NCBI GenBank assembly: GCA_051453625.1
Contig: JBOZIK010000001.1
Span: 28,418,645 to 28,482,644 of the forward strand
Direction of reading: 5' to 3'
DNA from: Welwitschia mirabilis
Lineage: Eukaryota > Gnetophyta > Gnetopsida > Welwitschiales
DNA length: 64,000 bases
A program made the position numbers and the translations under genes. Position 1 is the first letter of the stretch; each line of letters starts with the position of its first letter. Below, in pieces: positions 9,808 through 22,741 of the stretch. The notes beneath the pieces are model-generated. The model was not told where the DNA came from and ran no database searches. It worked only from the letters and a program-made list of their open reading frames with translations.

Positions 9808-11085
9808 GAGTATATATATGAACTCATAGTTTACCTTTAGCTAGAAATTTAAAAAGTGGAATTATAAATTAAATTAGCTAAAACCAAACATAAATCATAG
9901 AAATACCTAAACATAGATTTACAAAGACAACCTTAAGAGACATTATCAATAGTTTAATAATACATGAAACTCTATATAATTCTTATTATGAAAGATGTTA
10001 ATAAATTAATTAAATAATGAAATTAAAACTAAAACAATATATGTGATGTTAGAAGATAACAATAAGATAATACAAATATTCTTTTTATTCTAAATAATTA
10101 AGGTAAAATCCCATGGGTCATATGCATGGAAGGCATCCTACTAAGCATACCTTCTATTCTAAAGAACTAAACAAAAATCCCAATGAAACCATCCTCTAAT
10201 GTTGATTAAAGTAAAAATTAAAAAAATTATAATGACTATATTATTTCATTTTCTTTATGAGTACTTTCCTCAGCCTTATTTTTGTCTCTTATGAGGTTGT
10301 ATGTAAAAATTTACAAATATGAATCTAGTACATGATAAAGATATACTTTGACCTTTTTGAAATATTATTCTTCTTGTAATGTTTAAATTAAAGTGATAAA
10401 AAAAATCTCTAACATCCTAAATGATGGGATAAAAATAAATTATTTCATAAGATTCATAAACACAAGAAAAAATCTTAATAATTAAACTTATTAATATATC
10501 TAATGAAGAAATTAAATTTTTAAAAATAAAATATGATAACCAATGTTTAATATATGAAGACTCACTTGATAAATGAAAGTTCTTTTATAAATCTAAAGAG
10601 ACTAATTCATAAAATAAAAGAGTTACATAGCTTGATGTTAAGTGAATATGGTCTTGATAATAAATGGATCAAGACTTACATTGGACCTTTCAACATGATG
10701 TATTGCCACATGTTTTGGTACATCTATCGATGTCTATTACACATAGATGACATATCCCATGAGTGAGCTCCTCTTAGTCTTCCATATGATAGGGTAGTCT
10801 AAGAGAGCTATGTATATGAGCTACATAACCTAAAAGTGAAAAAAATAGAGGGAAAATCATGAGGTTTTACAATAAATAAACATGAAATATACCCAAACTA
10901 TTATTATTTAATGGAAAAAAGCAAAATATCTTTATGTATGTGTATGGCCTTGGATATCTGATAATAAGTCTGTTGGTTTATAAATTTTAAGAATAATCAT
11001 ATTACAGCATAATCTAATTTAAAACTACATTCTAGCAAAAGAATTCTTATAAATTCACTATATGAGATCTAGTGTAAAAATAAAC
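9808..11085. other. AT-rich DNA upstream of the MYB exon, ends in an assembly gap
   Basis: Presumed 5' flank of the MYB fragment. A 70-codon open frame at 10554-10766 has no recognisable domain. Nothing else identified. Confidence 0.4.
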
Positions 11086-11185
11086 NNNNNNNNNNNNNNN
11101 NNNNNNNNNNNNNNNNNNNNNNNNNNNNNNNNNNNNNNNNNNNNNNNNNNNNNNNNNNNNNNNNNNNNNNNNNNNNNNNNNNNNN
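11086..11185. other. Assembly gap (100 N)
   Basis: Exactly 100 N, a common placeholder for a gap of unknown size. Chromovirus pol starts right after it. Confidence 0.95.
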
Positions 11186-11897
11186 AAATTCGTGCTAGTT
11201 TTTTTTTGATGACATCTTGATTTATAGCCCCAATTGGACCATGCATCTTGAACATGTACATAAAGCTTTTGAAAGGTAATACAAATTCTTTGTCAAAGTT
11301 AGATAATGTGTTTTTCACCACCAAGAATTAGAATACCTGGGACATATTATTACTTCTCAAGGAGTAAAGGTGGATCAAAAGAAAATTACAGATGTGTTAA
11401 ATTGGCCAAGGCCTACTAATATTTCTAGACTACATGGTTTCTTAAGCCTAATAGGTTATTATAGAAAGTTTGTTCATGATTATGGGCTTTTGGTTTAGCC
11501 TCTTACCAATTTGTTAAAGAAAGGACAATTCAGCTAGAGTGAAGAAGCTGAATCTGCCTTTGAAGCTCTCAAGTAAGTTATGACTACTACTCCAACACTT
11601 GTTATGCCTAACTTCACTGTTCCTTTTACCATCAAAATGGATGCCTCTGGAGATGGCATTGGTGTTGTCTTAACTCAACAAGGGAAACTAGTAGCCTTCA
11701 TGAGCTGAGCCTTAGGGCCATCCAAGAGATCCTGGTCAACATATGTAAGAGAGATGCTTCCAATTGTCTAAGATATCCAAACATGGAGATCTTATTTAAT
11801 GGGTAGGAAATTCTTCATTTAAATAGACCTGCATAGCCTCAACTATTTTTTGGAACAATGATTTATCACCCCAGAGCAGCAAAAATGGGTATCAAAG
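11186..11897 (+). pseudogene. Second chromovirus copy: RT end and RNase H
   Basis: Begins inside the RT active-site region (VLVFF, then an extra T shifts the frame before DDILIYSP). It continues with the connection segment and RNase H (MDASGDGIGVVLTQQGK, with the catalytic Asp kept). About 88% identical by eye to 6930-7690 of the first copy. A stop at 11706-11708 and TAA at 11769-11771 fall at the same codons as stops in the first copy. Confidence 0.85.
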
Positions 11898-12720
11898 TTG
11901 CTTGAATATGATTACGAGATTATATATAAGTCGGGCAAGGAAAATTCAGCGGCCGATGCACTTTCTTGCATGGTTAGAAGTCCACATCTTGATGCTATGT
12001 TTGTTCCACAAGCTCAGATTTGGGATGATATCAAAGAAGCAGTAGCCAACCATCCATATATGCAACAAATTATAAAATTGACAACTCAGAAACTAGGTGC
12101 TCCATATACTTGGAGGGATGGACTAGTGTACTATAAGAATAGAGTAGTAGTGCCTCTAAACTCACACCTCATTAAGTTGCTCTTACAGGAATTCCATGAT
12201 TCACCAATTGGTGGACATTCAAGTGTGTTGAGAACTTATAAATGCCTTGAACAACAGTTTTATTGGCCCTTGATGCATCAGATCATAAAGGAATATGTAG
12301 CTTCTTGTGATGAATGTCAACAAACTAAATCATCAACTCTTTTACTAGCTGGCCTCTTATAACCTTTGCCAATTCTGTGTCAAGTGTGGGATGACATTAC
12401 CATGGATTTTATTGAAGGACTTCCTCAATCGAATGACAAGAACATGATTTTTGTTGTGGTGAATCGCTTAAGTAAGTTTGCTTATTTTATTGCCTTGTCT
12501 CATCCATTCACTACAAAAATTGTAGCTAAAAGATTTGTAGAAGCAGTTGTGAAGATACATGGTATTCCTAGAATAATTATTAGTGATAGGGATCCACTGT
12601 TTATCAGTCATTTTTGGCGAGAATTTTTCAAGATGTCAGGGATGCAGTTAAAGATGAGTTCATCATATCACCCACAAATAAATGGTCAATTTGAGGTCGT
12701 TAACTGATGTCTTGAATAGT
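11898..12720 (+). pseudogene. Second chromovirus copy: integrase
   Basis: Open for 154 codons with a good HHCC zinc-binding module (HDSPIGGHSSVLRTYKCLEQ ... CDECQQTKSS). The catalytic core follows ([46 protein letters not shown]), in which all three acidic catalytic positions appear kept, unlike copy 1. A TAA at 12359-12361 separates the two parts. The TGA at 12705-12707 and TAG at 12717-12719 are shared with copy 1. Confidence 0.87.
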
Positions 12721-13400
12721 ACCTGAGATGCTTTGCTCATCAACAACCACGCAAATGGAGCTTCTTTCTTTCATGGGATGAGTTTTGGTATAATACTACT
12801 TATTATGTATCAATTGGCATGATACCTTTTCAAGCATTATATGGATGTTTACCTCCATTAATTCCATATTATGAAGAAGGAATATCTGTAGTATAAAAAG
12901 TTGACCAGCAACTTGTTTTAAGGGATGCCATATTACTCCAACTGAAAGCCAATCTTAGTGTTACTAAGAACCGTATGCAATAAATGACCAATTCCAAAAG
13001 ATGAGATGTTCAATTCAAAGAGGGAGATTGGGCCTTTCTTAAACTACATCATATTGCCAATGCACTATATTTGCATGAGCATGTCAAAAATTGGCCAGCC
13101 GTTTCTATGGTCCTTACCAAATTGAACAAAGGATTAGCAAGGTAGCTTATAAACTCAAGCTTCTAGAAGGATCTTGTGTCCATCTTGTCTTCCATGTTTC
13201 ATTGCTCAAAAAGAAAATAGGTGATACACACATGACCACTCCTGCGATATCACTTATTGCTAATGGGGAAATCATCATGGAACCTAAAAGTATTTTGAAC
13301 ACACGATGGATCAAACAGGGGGCACATCTTGTAGAAGAAAGTTTAGTGAAATGGAAGCACCTTCCAATTAAGGATGCCACCTGGGAAAATACTTAGCAAC
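12721..13400 (+). pseudogene. Second chromovirus copy: integrase C-terminus and chromodomain
   Basis: Contains the GPYQIEQRISKVAYKLKLLE linker and the chromodomain (SILNTRWIKQGAHLVEESLV, then KWKHLPIKDATWEN). The chromodomain here lacks the TGA found in copy 1. Upstream there are several stops and at least one small frame disruption near 13050. Confidence 0.82.
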
Positions 13401-13461
13401 TGCAGGACTAGTTCATAAATTTAAACCTTAAGGACAAGGTTTCACTAGAAGAGGAGGGTAC

Positions 13462-13865
13462 TGATAAGTCAAGAAGGTCCTCAAGAGTGCCATGAAAGAA
13501 TCCAAGATATTTCTCTTAACACAAAGTGCAAGTTACAGGGCAATGTTTGCACAAGAGCTACCTGTTACATGGCTCAACTTATGGTTGTTGAATTGGTCAA
13601 GTCTATTAGTAATGCTTGCTTGTAAATAAGTCCAATAGTAATTTTCATAAGTTGTTAATTAATTTCAATAATTGTTGCTGCTTTGTTGCAACTAAACATT
13701 GTGGCCCATATTAGTAGGAAAGTTTTTTTTTATTTCTTTGTATTTAAACTCTTCTGGAATAAAAAGAAAAGAAATATATCTTCATCAACTAAAATTCTAG
13801 GTTGTTCTCATCCTAAGCAGAACTCTATTACACTTATACCTTCAAGCTTTGACTGGGACCTATAA
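13462..13865 (+). repeat. 3' LTR of the chromovirus complex
   Basis: About 404 bp, starts TGATAAG after the GAAGAGGAGGG tract and ends CCTATAA, aligning end to end with the LTR at 4427-4827 at roughly 90% identity. It is followed directly by TTTAG. Confidence 0.9.
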
Positions 13866-13870
13866 TTTAG
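13866..13870. repeat. Target-site duplication TTTAG, right copy
   Basis: Matches 4422-4426 just outside the left LTR. Confidence 0.65.
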
Positions 13871-15102
13871 TAGTTGATCTAATTTTAACCTATAAAACTC
13901 AATGTGACACCTTTTTCAAGCGAACAATGATTAACCTATTGAGTAACACCAGTATGTATTTATAAATCATAATGTTATTCATCAGAGCTGCATAATCTTC
14001 TCTTTTCCATAAAGAACTTTGGTGATCCTTCTCAAACTCGATCATGGCATCAAATTCATTTTTGCCTTTGAATTATAGCTTCGCATTCAAACTTTGCAAA
14101 ATTGAAACTCTTTAGTCTAAAGACGAGTCTCAATTTGGTGAGTTTGATCATTCTAAACTTGTTTTCTCAGAAAACAAGGCTTGAATAGCTTGACTAAACT
14201 AATCTCTCAGAGAGTTTGACAATAATATATCAATCTGCTACCAAATGTAAAGAAACAAAATGCCAAAATCTTCCCATGCTAGGGCTACTTACATATACTA
14301 GCAGATCGCCAAAAAATTGAAATCAGTAATGCTTTCAATGTCATCATTAAAAGTTACATGCAACACTTATGCTATAGTATTCTGCCACGTTATGGTCTTT
14401 AGGTTATGAGTAATCTAATTCATACATTAAAGAAACATCAAAACTAGTCCAAGTGCATATGCAACAAAGGCAACGTTAAAGCAAATCGAGGCAAGCAAAA
14501 ATAGCAACCTAAGCTAATCTCCTTAAATATTAATTTTTAAAAAACTATTAATTAAGCAACTGGAATAAGTTGTAGGAATTACAAATGACAAAGAGTCCCT
14601 AAATGAAGCTTTAAAAAAGCAATAACCCAATTTTCAGCAAGATCCATATGAATAATCCCATCTCGATTGGAGGAAGCATTGTAGAAATTCTCTTGTTAGG
14701 CCTTCCAATCATAGTAGTTATTATTATAAATGATCACTTATTATTATAAATGACTAATTATTATAAATAGTTTACTCCTAATACACACATATACACATAT
14801 TGTTATCTATAAGCAGTTTCACTTCAAATGTCTTAGGATTTCTTTTTTCTTATTTTGACTTTGTCCATTGATAAGTAATAAGTGATTACTTATAATGATT
14901 ATTGATAACATAATTTCATGAATCCTTCTCCCATGAAACTATTGTTTATCCTGGAATTCAATTATAAAGAATGCAGGCTTGTTCTTAGTTACAACTATTA
15001 TTACAAAAAGATAAAAAAGGTAAGTCATTAGAACTTTATTATTGATAGTATTATTGTAGTAGCAACTTTAATAATGAATGTATAGATGAGATAGTTAATA
15101 GC
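13871..15102. other. Non-coding stretch, nothing firmly recognised
   Basis: On the minus strand a short coding-like run (NEFDAMIEFEKDHQSSLWKR) near 13990-14070 and a degenerate primer-site-like TTGGTAGCAGATTG at 14231-14245 hint at an eroded LTR element. Neither is conclusive. A/T-rich TTATTATTATAAATGA repeats occur around 14720-14770. Confidence 0.35.
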
Positions 15103-15289
15103 AAGAGTAGACAAATCCTCTAGATTAGCCAATCAACATGAAATCTAGCAAAACATCATTAATTATTTCCAAGGTCATCTTGGCCATGAGGCTAGAGTAT
15201 CTCACGTAGATACTTCAATTCTAACGGATGGCCCTTTAATTTTAGAACAACAATGGATGGATTTATGTAGGTCAATTTCATCAGAAGAG

Positions 15290-16670
15290 ATCAAAACACT
15301 TTTTTCTCGATAGGCAATGACAAATCCCGAGGCCCTGATGGGTTTTCAGCAAAGTTTTTTAAAACTACCTGGAATATTATAGGTAAAGATGTATGTACAA
15401 TAATTAAATCATTTTTTAGTGGTGGGAAAATGCCTAAAAGCACAAATTCAACTTCTATTATCCTAATCCATAAATCCATAAACCCGTCAAGAGCCTCAGG
15501 ATTCAAACCCATTACTTGTTGTAATGTCATATACAAAGTAATCTCTATTATTATTTCTAATAGACTCAAAACAGTATTGTTAGATCTTGTAGCATATAAT
15601 CAAAGGGCCTTCATTCGTAATAGAAGCATTATCCATAACATCCTTCTATCCTAAGAGCTAGTCCAACATTATGCCAAGAAAAGGATCAGCCCAAGATGTG
15701 CCCTAAAAGTGGATCTGAGAAAGGCCTATGACTCAATCTCATGAACTTTGTTATTCAACTTGTTGAAAGGCTTTGGATTTCCTTACAAGCTGATTAAGTA
15801 GATTAAGGCTTGAATTTCCAACCCATATTTCTCTATCCTTATCAATGAAGGTATGGTAGGCTATTTTCTAGGAAATAGAGGTCTAAGGTAGGAAAACCCT
15901 ATGTTACCCTACCTCTTCTCCCTAGTCATGGAGTGTTTTTCATAGAGTCTTATGAATATGATGCAAAACCCCCTTTTCCACTTTCACCCTAAATGTAGTA
16001 GGCTTAAAGTTATGCACCTGTGTTATGTGGATGACCATTTTATCTTTAGCAGAGGTGATGATAGCTCCATCCATTTGTTGAAATCTGTGCTTCACCATTT
16101 CTCACAAGTTTCAAATCTTCAGGCAAATAGGCTAAAAAGCCAGGCCTTATTTAGAGGTATTTCCCAAGGCCAAAAAGAAACTTTCCTCAACCAGCTGGGA
16201 TTTCCAGAAGGAACCCTCTCGGTCAAATATCTTGGGGTGCCTTTAAATTTTAGAAATATTTCTATTGGAACTGCCTCCCTCTAATCCTCAGGGTAACCAG
16301 GAAAATAAGATTGTAGACTGCTAAGCTCTTCTCCTTTGCTGGGAAACTAGTCTTAATTAAGGTAGTTCTTCAAAATCTATCTTGCTTTTAGTGTAGGGTG
16401 TTCACCCTGCCAAACAAGATCCTTCATGAGATTAATGCCTACTGTAGAAAATTTCTCTGGACTGGTAAAACAGAGCAATTGAAAAAAGCCCTAGTAGCTT
16501 GGCAGAAAATGGTGAAACCAAAATTAGTAGGAGGACTGAGCCTTACAGACTCCATTCTAATGAACAAGGCATTAGTGCTTTCCCAACTCTGGGACTTAGC
16601 ACTAAAGAAAGATTCTCTATGGGTCAAATGGTGTAATGAATACTACATCAAAGGAACAAACATCTGACAG
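15290..16670 (+). pseudogene. LINE reverse transcriptase (ORF2 core)
   Basis: Plant L1-type RT blocks appear in order across two frames: FSIGNDKSRGPDGFSAKFF (15305-15360), SIILIHKSINPSRASGFKPI, LLDLVAYNQRAFIRNRSI, CALKVDLRKAYDSIS (15700s), the active site CYVDDHFIFSRG (16020s), and FPEGTLSVKYLGVPLNFRNI (16200s). One early frameshift separates the first block from the second, and several stops interrupt the rest. Confidence 0.88.
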
Positions 16671-16929
16671 CTCCAAATCAGAATAAATCCCTCTTGGATC
16701 ATTAAGAAAATCTTGAAGCTCAGACCCATTACAACATGTTGTATACAGGTTTCATCATTAGCAGTCACATGAATAGCAGTGGGTAAACCTTTCTTAACTT
16801 CTACCTCATACTGTTAGTTAGCTAGCCATCACACAAAGCTAGATTGATACTCTTTGATTTGAAATTATTTCTCTATCCCTAAATACATCTTTGTGGCATG
16901 GATTACTTGCTAGAATAGATTATACACAA

Positions 16930-17330
16930 AATATAGAATATCCAAGCTAGGATTCCAGATAGACCAAACTTGTGTTTCTTGTGGGATGGTCATAGAGATA
17001 AGAGACCATCTCCTATTTGAGTGCCCTCCATGTTTCCATCTACTTCGAGATGCTTTGGGCCTAGTTCACCTCCACCCACTAGTTTCCTCTTGGAATGATA
17101 TTCTAAATTGATTCAAGAGTAGGTGTATATCAACTTTTTCCCAATACAACATACCCAAATTTATCTTCACTGTGTGTATTTATCATGTCTGGCAAGGTAG
17201 GAATGGTAAGATCATTAGATAGCTAGATTTTAATATATCTGTTATTCTTAAAAAAATTAAGTTCCACCTTATAAATAGTCTCTCCTCTATAGAGCAGCTT
17301 AAAAACTCTTAGAAGAATAGAGAGTGGTGC
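16930..17330 (+). pseudogene. LINE ORF2 zinc-binding C-terminal region (zf-RVT)
   Basis: Reads QTCVSCGMVIEIRDHLLFEC followed by PPCFHLLRDALGL, with the Cys-x2-Cys ... His ... Cys spacing of the C-terminal zinc-binding domain of plant LINE polymerases. Downstream it ends with an eroded tail before the LINE 3' UTR. Confidence 0.75.
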
Positions 17331-18465
17331 CAGCAGGTCAGTATTTCCCCAATCTTCCTAGGTGGAGCACCCATTCATTAGCCAACTAATTAGATCTGTC
17401 CTTGTGGAAAATCCCGTTTATCCAGGCTATTTGTTCTTTGTTTTATGGTTAATCATTTTATAGCTTTTTGGAGGGAATTTCTAATTTCTCAAAGTTTTAA
17501 TTCTATAAATCTAGTAAATTAGGGTACCTTCACTGTTAAGAAAGCTGCAAACAATTCTTAATCTGTATTCCTAACCAGTCCAGTGCTGTCTACACAAAAA
17601 AAAAGTAGCTATGTTTTTGCTATCAAGTCTCCTTATTGGAAAGTAGTACTAGTAGAAAGATAAAGATTTGAATTGATAGAGCTATAGGCATAAGCAGGAC
17701 ACAATTCCTAAGGTAAGGTAATACGGGTTAGCAAGTTTTCAATGCCATCTGAGGGTAGAGGTACTATCTCTCCTATTTTAAGATCTTTATTCTTAGTAAC
17801 ACCAAATCTAATATCTGGGGGACCATTTATCCTACAATGCAAATTTCTTAGTGCTGTCCATGTGAGTTTTGATGTCTATCCTAAACAAAAGCAGGCCTCC
17901 ATCTGTGGGCACCTCCCATGCCAACATGTTTTCAATAGTTAACAACTGGAAATTTTATTCAACATACCAGAGAATAGGGTGAAAGTAATGAATTATCTCT
18001 CTAAATGGCCTCCTGAGGAATACTGGTATTTTATCCTATAATAAAAGCTTCTGGTAGAAGCATCCCCCAGTCTCTCAAGTTTGAAACATTTGTAGGCAAT
18101 GTTCAAATCCTAAGCAAGTTCCAACTACATTTTGCAGGTCACCAAGGCGTACCAAAGAGCAGAGGAAAGATCAGATTTCTTTAGGTTAAATGTTTATAGC
18201 CTTGAGCCTTGTAAAATCCAGCAAGGAAAATTCATCAGTGTTATTCCCTCCGATAAAGTTTCTTTGGGCACTTGATAGCCCAACTCTATATCAATTGTTT
18301 CTTTAGGCCCTTGATAGCCTAGCTCCATATCAATTTATTTCTTACTTTAGGGCACTCAGCCATTATGATTTATGTTATATGGTTTTTGTAAAGAGTTTGT
18401 ACTTCTAATGTTTTTGGTAATGAAAATTCTTCCAAATTTCATTCAGAAAAAAAAAGAGTAGACAA

Positions 18466-21100
18466 TAAAACTAACAAGAATTATTAAAAAAAGGACAAGA
18501 AAGCTAAGAAAGTTATAGTACATTAAAAGCTTTACAACATGGGAAGGGAGACAAAGTTGTTACTGTGATTGCCCTCTTAGACTTAATGCAATCTATTAAT
18601 TAATTATGGATTTGATAGATTCCTCATTAGTGCTATCAATCAATAAAATATAATGTTAAAATGGGTAAGGATATAGTTTACATTGAGATTGAACTAATTT
18701 TTATAGTTAGTATTGAATGCATTGTTGTTTCTTCATTAGCTTCCCTTTCTAAGGGCTATGTTTTTTTTCTTGAAGCTATTTAAATTCTACCATAAGCATC
18801 CACCATGTATCTTCCTATCATTATCTTATCAACTGCACAAGAAAATTTTTGAACTATTCTAGATGTCGTGGTACTCACAATATGTAGGAAAACATTTCTA
18901 AGAACTTTGGCATTTGTGTTGATTAGTGTAATTCTATTTTAAATTGGCCTTAGCTATGCCTATGCCATTGCAAAGAAGCAAGTCTCTAATATTTGAGGTT
19001 TGTGATATTTGTGAAGTTTTAGATAGATCTACTTATTATGCACTTATTTCTTAATAACTTATCTTATGTCTTTATCTTGACAAATTATCTATTCACATGT
19101 CCATCAAATTTTTTCCTCAAATTTTAAAACTCCTTTATTATCACCTTAAATCAGAAAATTGCTTATGTGCAAAGTATGCAAGTTTCATCTAGACCTATAG
19201 TTTAATATAGCATATGTGCTCTTGAAAGTCTTTTATATAAAATGAAAAAAAGACCTATAGTTTAAACTAGACCTATAGTTTAATATAACATATGTGCTCT
19301 TGAAAGGCTAAAATTAAAATCAGTAGAGAAGGCATTACAAGACTTATAAATGCTATGCTTGATTAACAAAGGATATTTTCATGCTTACCTCAAAGCAGTC
19401 CGCAATAATAGATTAGAATTTAATGATAGAGAAGGATTCAAATCAATATGTTATAGTCCGTAGAGTATAGTCCATCTTATAGAAACAATTCTTGCTTAAT
19501 ATTTATAACTAGTTAGGGATTGTCATGAAAGGTTTGTGATCTTGTCATGATATTATTTTGTTATTGTAAAATGCTAACTAAGAATTATTTTGGACTTGTA
19601 TTTCATTAGAAAGAAGTAATACCCAAGTTTTATAAGCTTATAATTAAGCATAGAAAATCCTATTGTCACATTCAGTGGTAAAGGAGGACTATTTTTAAGC
19701 ATTATAATTAATAGTCAGATATCATGAGCAATGGTTTTCAGAGGAATCCAAATTTCTAGTCCTTTGGTTTTTTAGTTGTAGTTAAGAGTCTAGGAATTTT
19801 AGCTTCTTGTTCGTTATCCTACTTAGATGGATAATAGAAAAGATGATGTGTGTTTCTTAAGGATTCTATGTCTGTATATGATTTAAATGCATGCATTGCA
19901 TATTTCTTGATGCAAAATGAAAATGAGATTTAAAATATTTTACCCTCTATTGATTTTTTGACTATAGGACTACTTGCTTTTAGACATCAATCAATTTCTT
20001 CCATAATACATAGCATTTAGCCTTTTGCTTTTCTGTGAAACTCTATTTAGCTTCTCTACTATTACTATTGTTAGTCATGAAAAAATTTGTATATGACACA
20101 TTTGAATCCCTTTTTACGTTAGAAGTAAGATTATGAGGAAAAAAGTTGAAATATATTTTCTAAAAATTTCTTCTGCTTTCTATTGTTTATAGTTCTCAAT
20201 AAAACTTTCTTCTCTAAGGAATCTTGAAATCACATTCTTTTGTTCTTTTCAGATATTACTAAGGAGATTTATGCTAGTAAATACTACATAAACATTATTA
20301 ACTAAATAAGAAGAGTTAATAGGGGAAAAATTAAATAAATAAAAAAATTTAAAAGAAAGTCTAGGAATTCATGTCATTCTTCAAAATTCCAAATAATATC
20401 TGAGACACACTAGAGAAGTTTACAATAAAGTGCAAATTTTAAAGTACATACATAATTTTCCTACTTATGAATTAATTATCTTATCACATTATAGGTCTTA
20501 ACAAAATAAAAGTTTTATGTAGAGCATATGACATGAATAAAGATCAAATTACTAATGTTTCTTATTCTTAGTTTACATTTTCATAATGATAGTTATGTTG
20601 TTTCTCATCTTCATTTGTTTTTGAAAGTTATTTCTTTATTCAATCGTATGGCTACAAAAACCAATTATGAATTAGTTTGGTGCTCTTGAAAATAATAAGA
20701 TTATCAATGCTCAGAAGATAGAAGTGCATGAAATACTATCAAGGAATAAATAATGTAAACAAAATGATACTATATACTTCAGAGTAAAGATAGTACCAAA
20801 ATCCTTCCCATGATGAAATTTAAGAAACAAAGCAAGCATAATTGAAGCGAAAAAAAGTAAAAATGAAGAATATAATCAATGGCTTATAATCACAGAATCA
20901 CAAAAATCATGCTTGGAATCAAAAGGGAGTTATAATTACCCATTTTTTACACAATTGAAATACCCTCTATTTTACATTTTTACTATTTTCTTGTACATTT
21001 TTAAAGGTCTTTTCCTCTAATTTTGATGAGAAAACTAATGAATAATTTATGTTTCTTTTCTTTTTATCATTTCATATCTATGTAGACTTAATGGTCCATG
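18466..21100. other. AT-rich DNA, no gene recognised
   Basis: No domain-bearing frame seen. It contains a short direct duplication (about 39 bp beginning TAGACCTATAG) at about 19190-19230 and 19268-19306. Confidence 0.45.
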
Positions 21101-21399
21101 TTGAGATGATGCTGGCTTTAGACCTTGTTGTAAGGCCCTAATTTGGGGAATAAGAATTTTGATCAAATTAAGCTTTGTAAATGTTGTGTTGAGATTTTCA
21201 ATTAATACTTAGACTTTTTCATGCACATGGAAACTTTATGAACATTAAACTAGATAATGCCTAGGCAAAATTAGAAGAACTTATGGAGATAAGTCAAACT
21301 TGGCCAAAAAAGAAAAAAAAAAAAACCATACTATAGGCCAAATTATCAAAGATTTAAATGAAGTAAAACAAAAATAGGTAGAAAATAGTCCTATAAATT

Positions 21400-22741
21400 T
21401 TATAAGATACTTTACAACAACCTTGGAAAAGTATGCAGAAATGATTTTAGACACTAAATTAACAATGAAGAGAAATGTTATCCCAACTTGTGATTGATGT
21501 GAGGATAATTATCACATCATCAAAAACTATCCTCTTTTATCAAATTACAAAGAAAAAAAATGTGAAGAAGTTTGTGCTTTCAATCAAACATCTCAAAAAT
21601 TTTGAAACTAAAATTAGATACAATAAAGATTGAATACTCATTTTCAAAATAACTCTTAACCTTTTAAAACCCAATTTAAAAACTTAAATTTTAAATCAAG
21701 TTCATTCAAATTTCAAGATTTAAATAATCAACTCACAAAATTTTTAGATAAAATAAGAATAACACATGAAAAAATAGATGCCAAACTTGATAACTTAATA
21801 AGTGTCCTTCAATAAATAATGCTAGTAAACCAAAGATCTTAAGGAACATTAGCTATACAACCTTTACCAAATCCTAATGAAATAAGAAAAGAATATAGGT
21901 TTGGGTTGTAATAAGAAGCGGACAAGAAACAAATCCTCCTCTATATGAACCTTTCACCTACTAAAATAACTTTAAAAATGATGAAGAAGAAGATGAATAC
22001 ATTGAAATAGTAGAAGATTATAACTTTCCTTATCTTGATAAAAATAATAAGAAAAATTCACAACAATAAATCACTCCTTAGCTTGATAGGCTTAACAACA
22101 ATTTAACTTTTAATGAACATCTAAAATCCTTAATGAAAAATTTGAGCATAAACTTATCCTATTGAAAAAGTTTACAACAAAATCTGGGGTACTCAAAACT
22201 ATGGAAATACTTAATAAGAAGAAAACAAAATTGATTCATCCCTAGCAAAGTCTTTCTAGCACAATCCTTCATGAATTTAGTATTACAAAAGTTATCCAAT
22301 ATAAATATCTAGGAGTAATAACAGTGAATGTTACTTTAGAGGAAAACAAAAAGATTAGAAAAGCTTTAATTAACATTGGTAGAAGTGTTAACATAATGAC
22401 ACTACACATTTTTAAGAGACTAGGTTTAGAGGATAGAATAAAACCTACTCAGGTTATTTTAGAATTACTAGATACTTTAGTTAAGAAACCTTTAGGCATC
22501 ATTAAACATTTAGCTCTTTAAATCAAAGAGGCTTACTACCTCATAGATGTGATTATCATAGAAGTTGAGCATAACAGAGGATACCTTTGCTTCTGGGATG
22601 AGCCTTTTGTGTAACAACTCACTGCATCATTGATACAAGAGCTAGAATAATGAAATGTTACTTTGGAAATAGAACATTTATAATTAGAGTCTTTGATGCA
22701 GTCAAGAAAGTATAGGTGATGATGAATTAAACATTAAAAGT
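21400..22741 (+). pseudogene. Athila-like Ty3/gypsy gag-protease relic
   Basis: The eroded Gag C-terminal region has a degenerate zinc knuckle (CD-CEDNYHIIKNYPLL, near 21490) and an Asn/Phe/Gln-rich linker. Then come a coiled heptad (FLDKIRITHEKIDAKLDNLI), GTLAIQPLPNPNE, and LKSLMKNLSINLSY. A retroviral-type protease follows at 22324-22700 (KIRKALINIGRSVNIMTLHI, FKRLGLEDRIKPTQVILELL, then an eroded GRPFL-like block and CFGNRTFIIRVFDAVKKV). The catalytic DxG(A/S)S reads NIGRS, so it is inactive. This layout is that of Athila-type Ty3/gypsy elements. It is cut by an assembly gap. Confidence 0.72.

Larger units (their letters stand above)
15115..18453 (+). mobile_element. 5'-truncated LINE (non-LTR retrotransposon) with poly-A tail and TSD
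   Basis: The element starts inside ORF2, encodes RT and a zinc-binding C-terminus, and ends in an A run (18445-18453). The 12-bp direct repeat AAGAGTAGACAA flanks it exactly, at 15103-15114 and 18454-18465: a target-site duplication from target-primed reverse transcription. Length is about 3.3 kb. Many stops and frame changes show it is dead. Confidence 0.88.

Noticed and set aside
14231-14245. Minus-strand primer-site-like TTGGTAGCAGATTG
   Set aside because: Two or more mismatches to TGGTATCAGAGC and no LTR end can be shown next to it.
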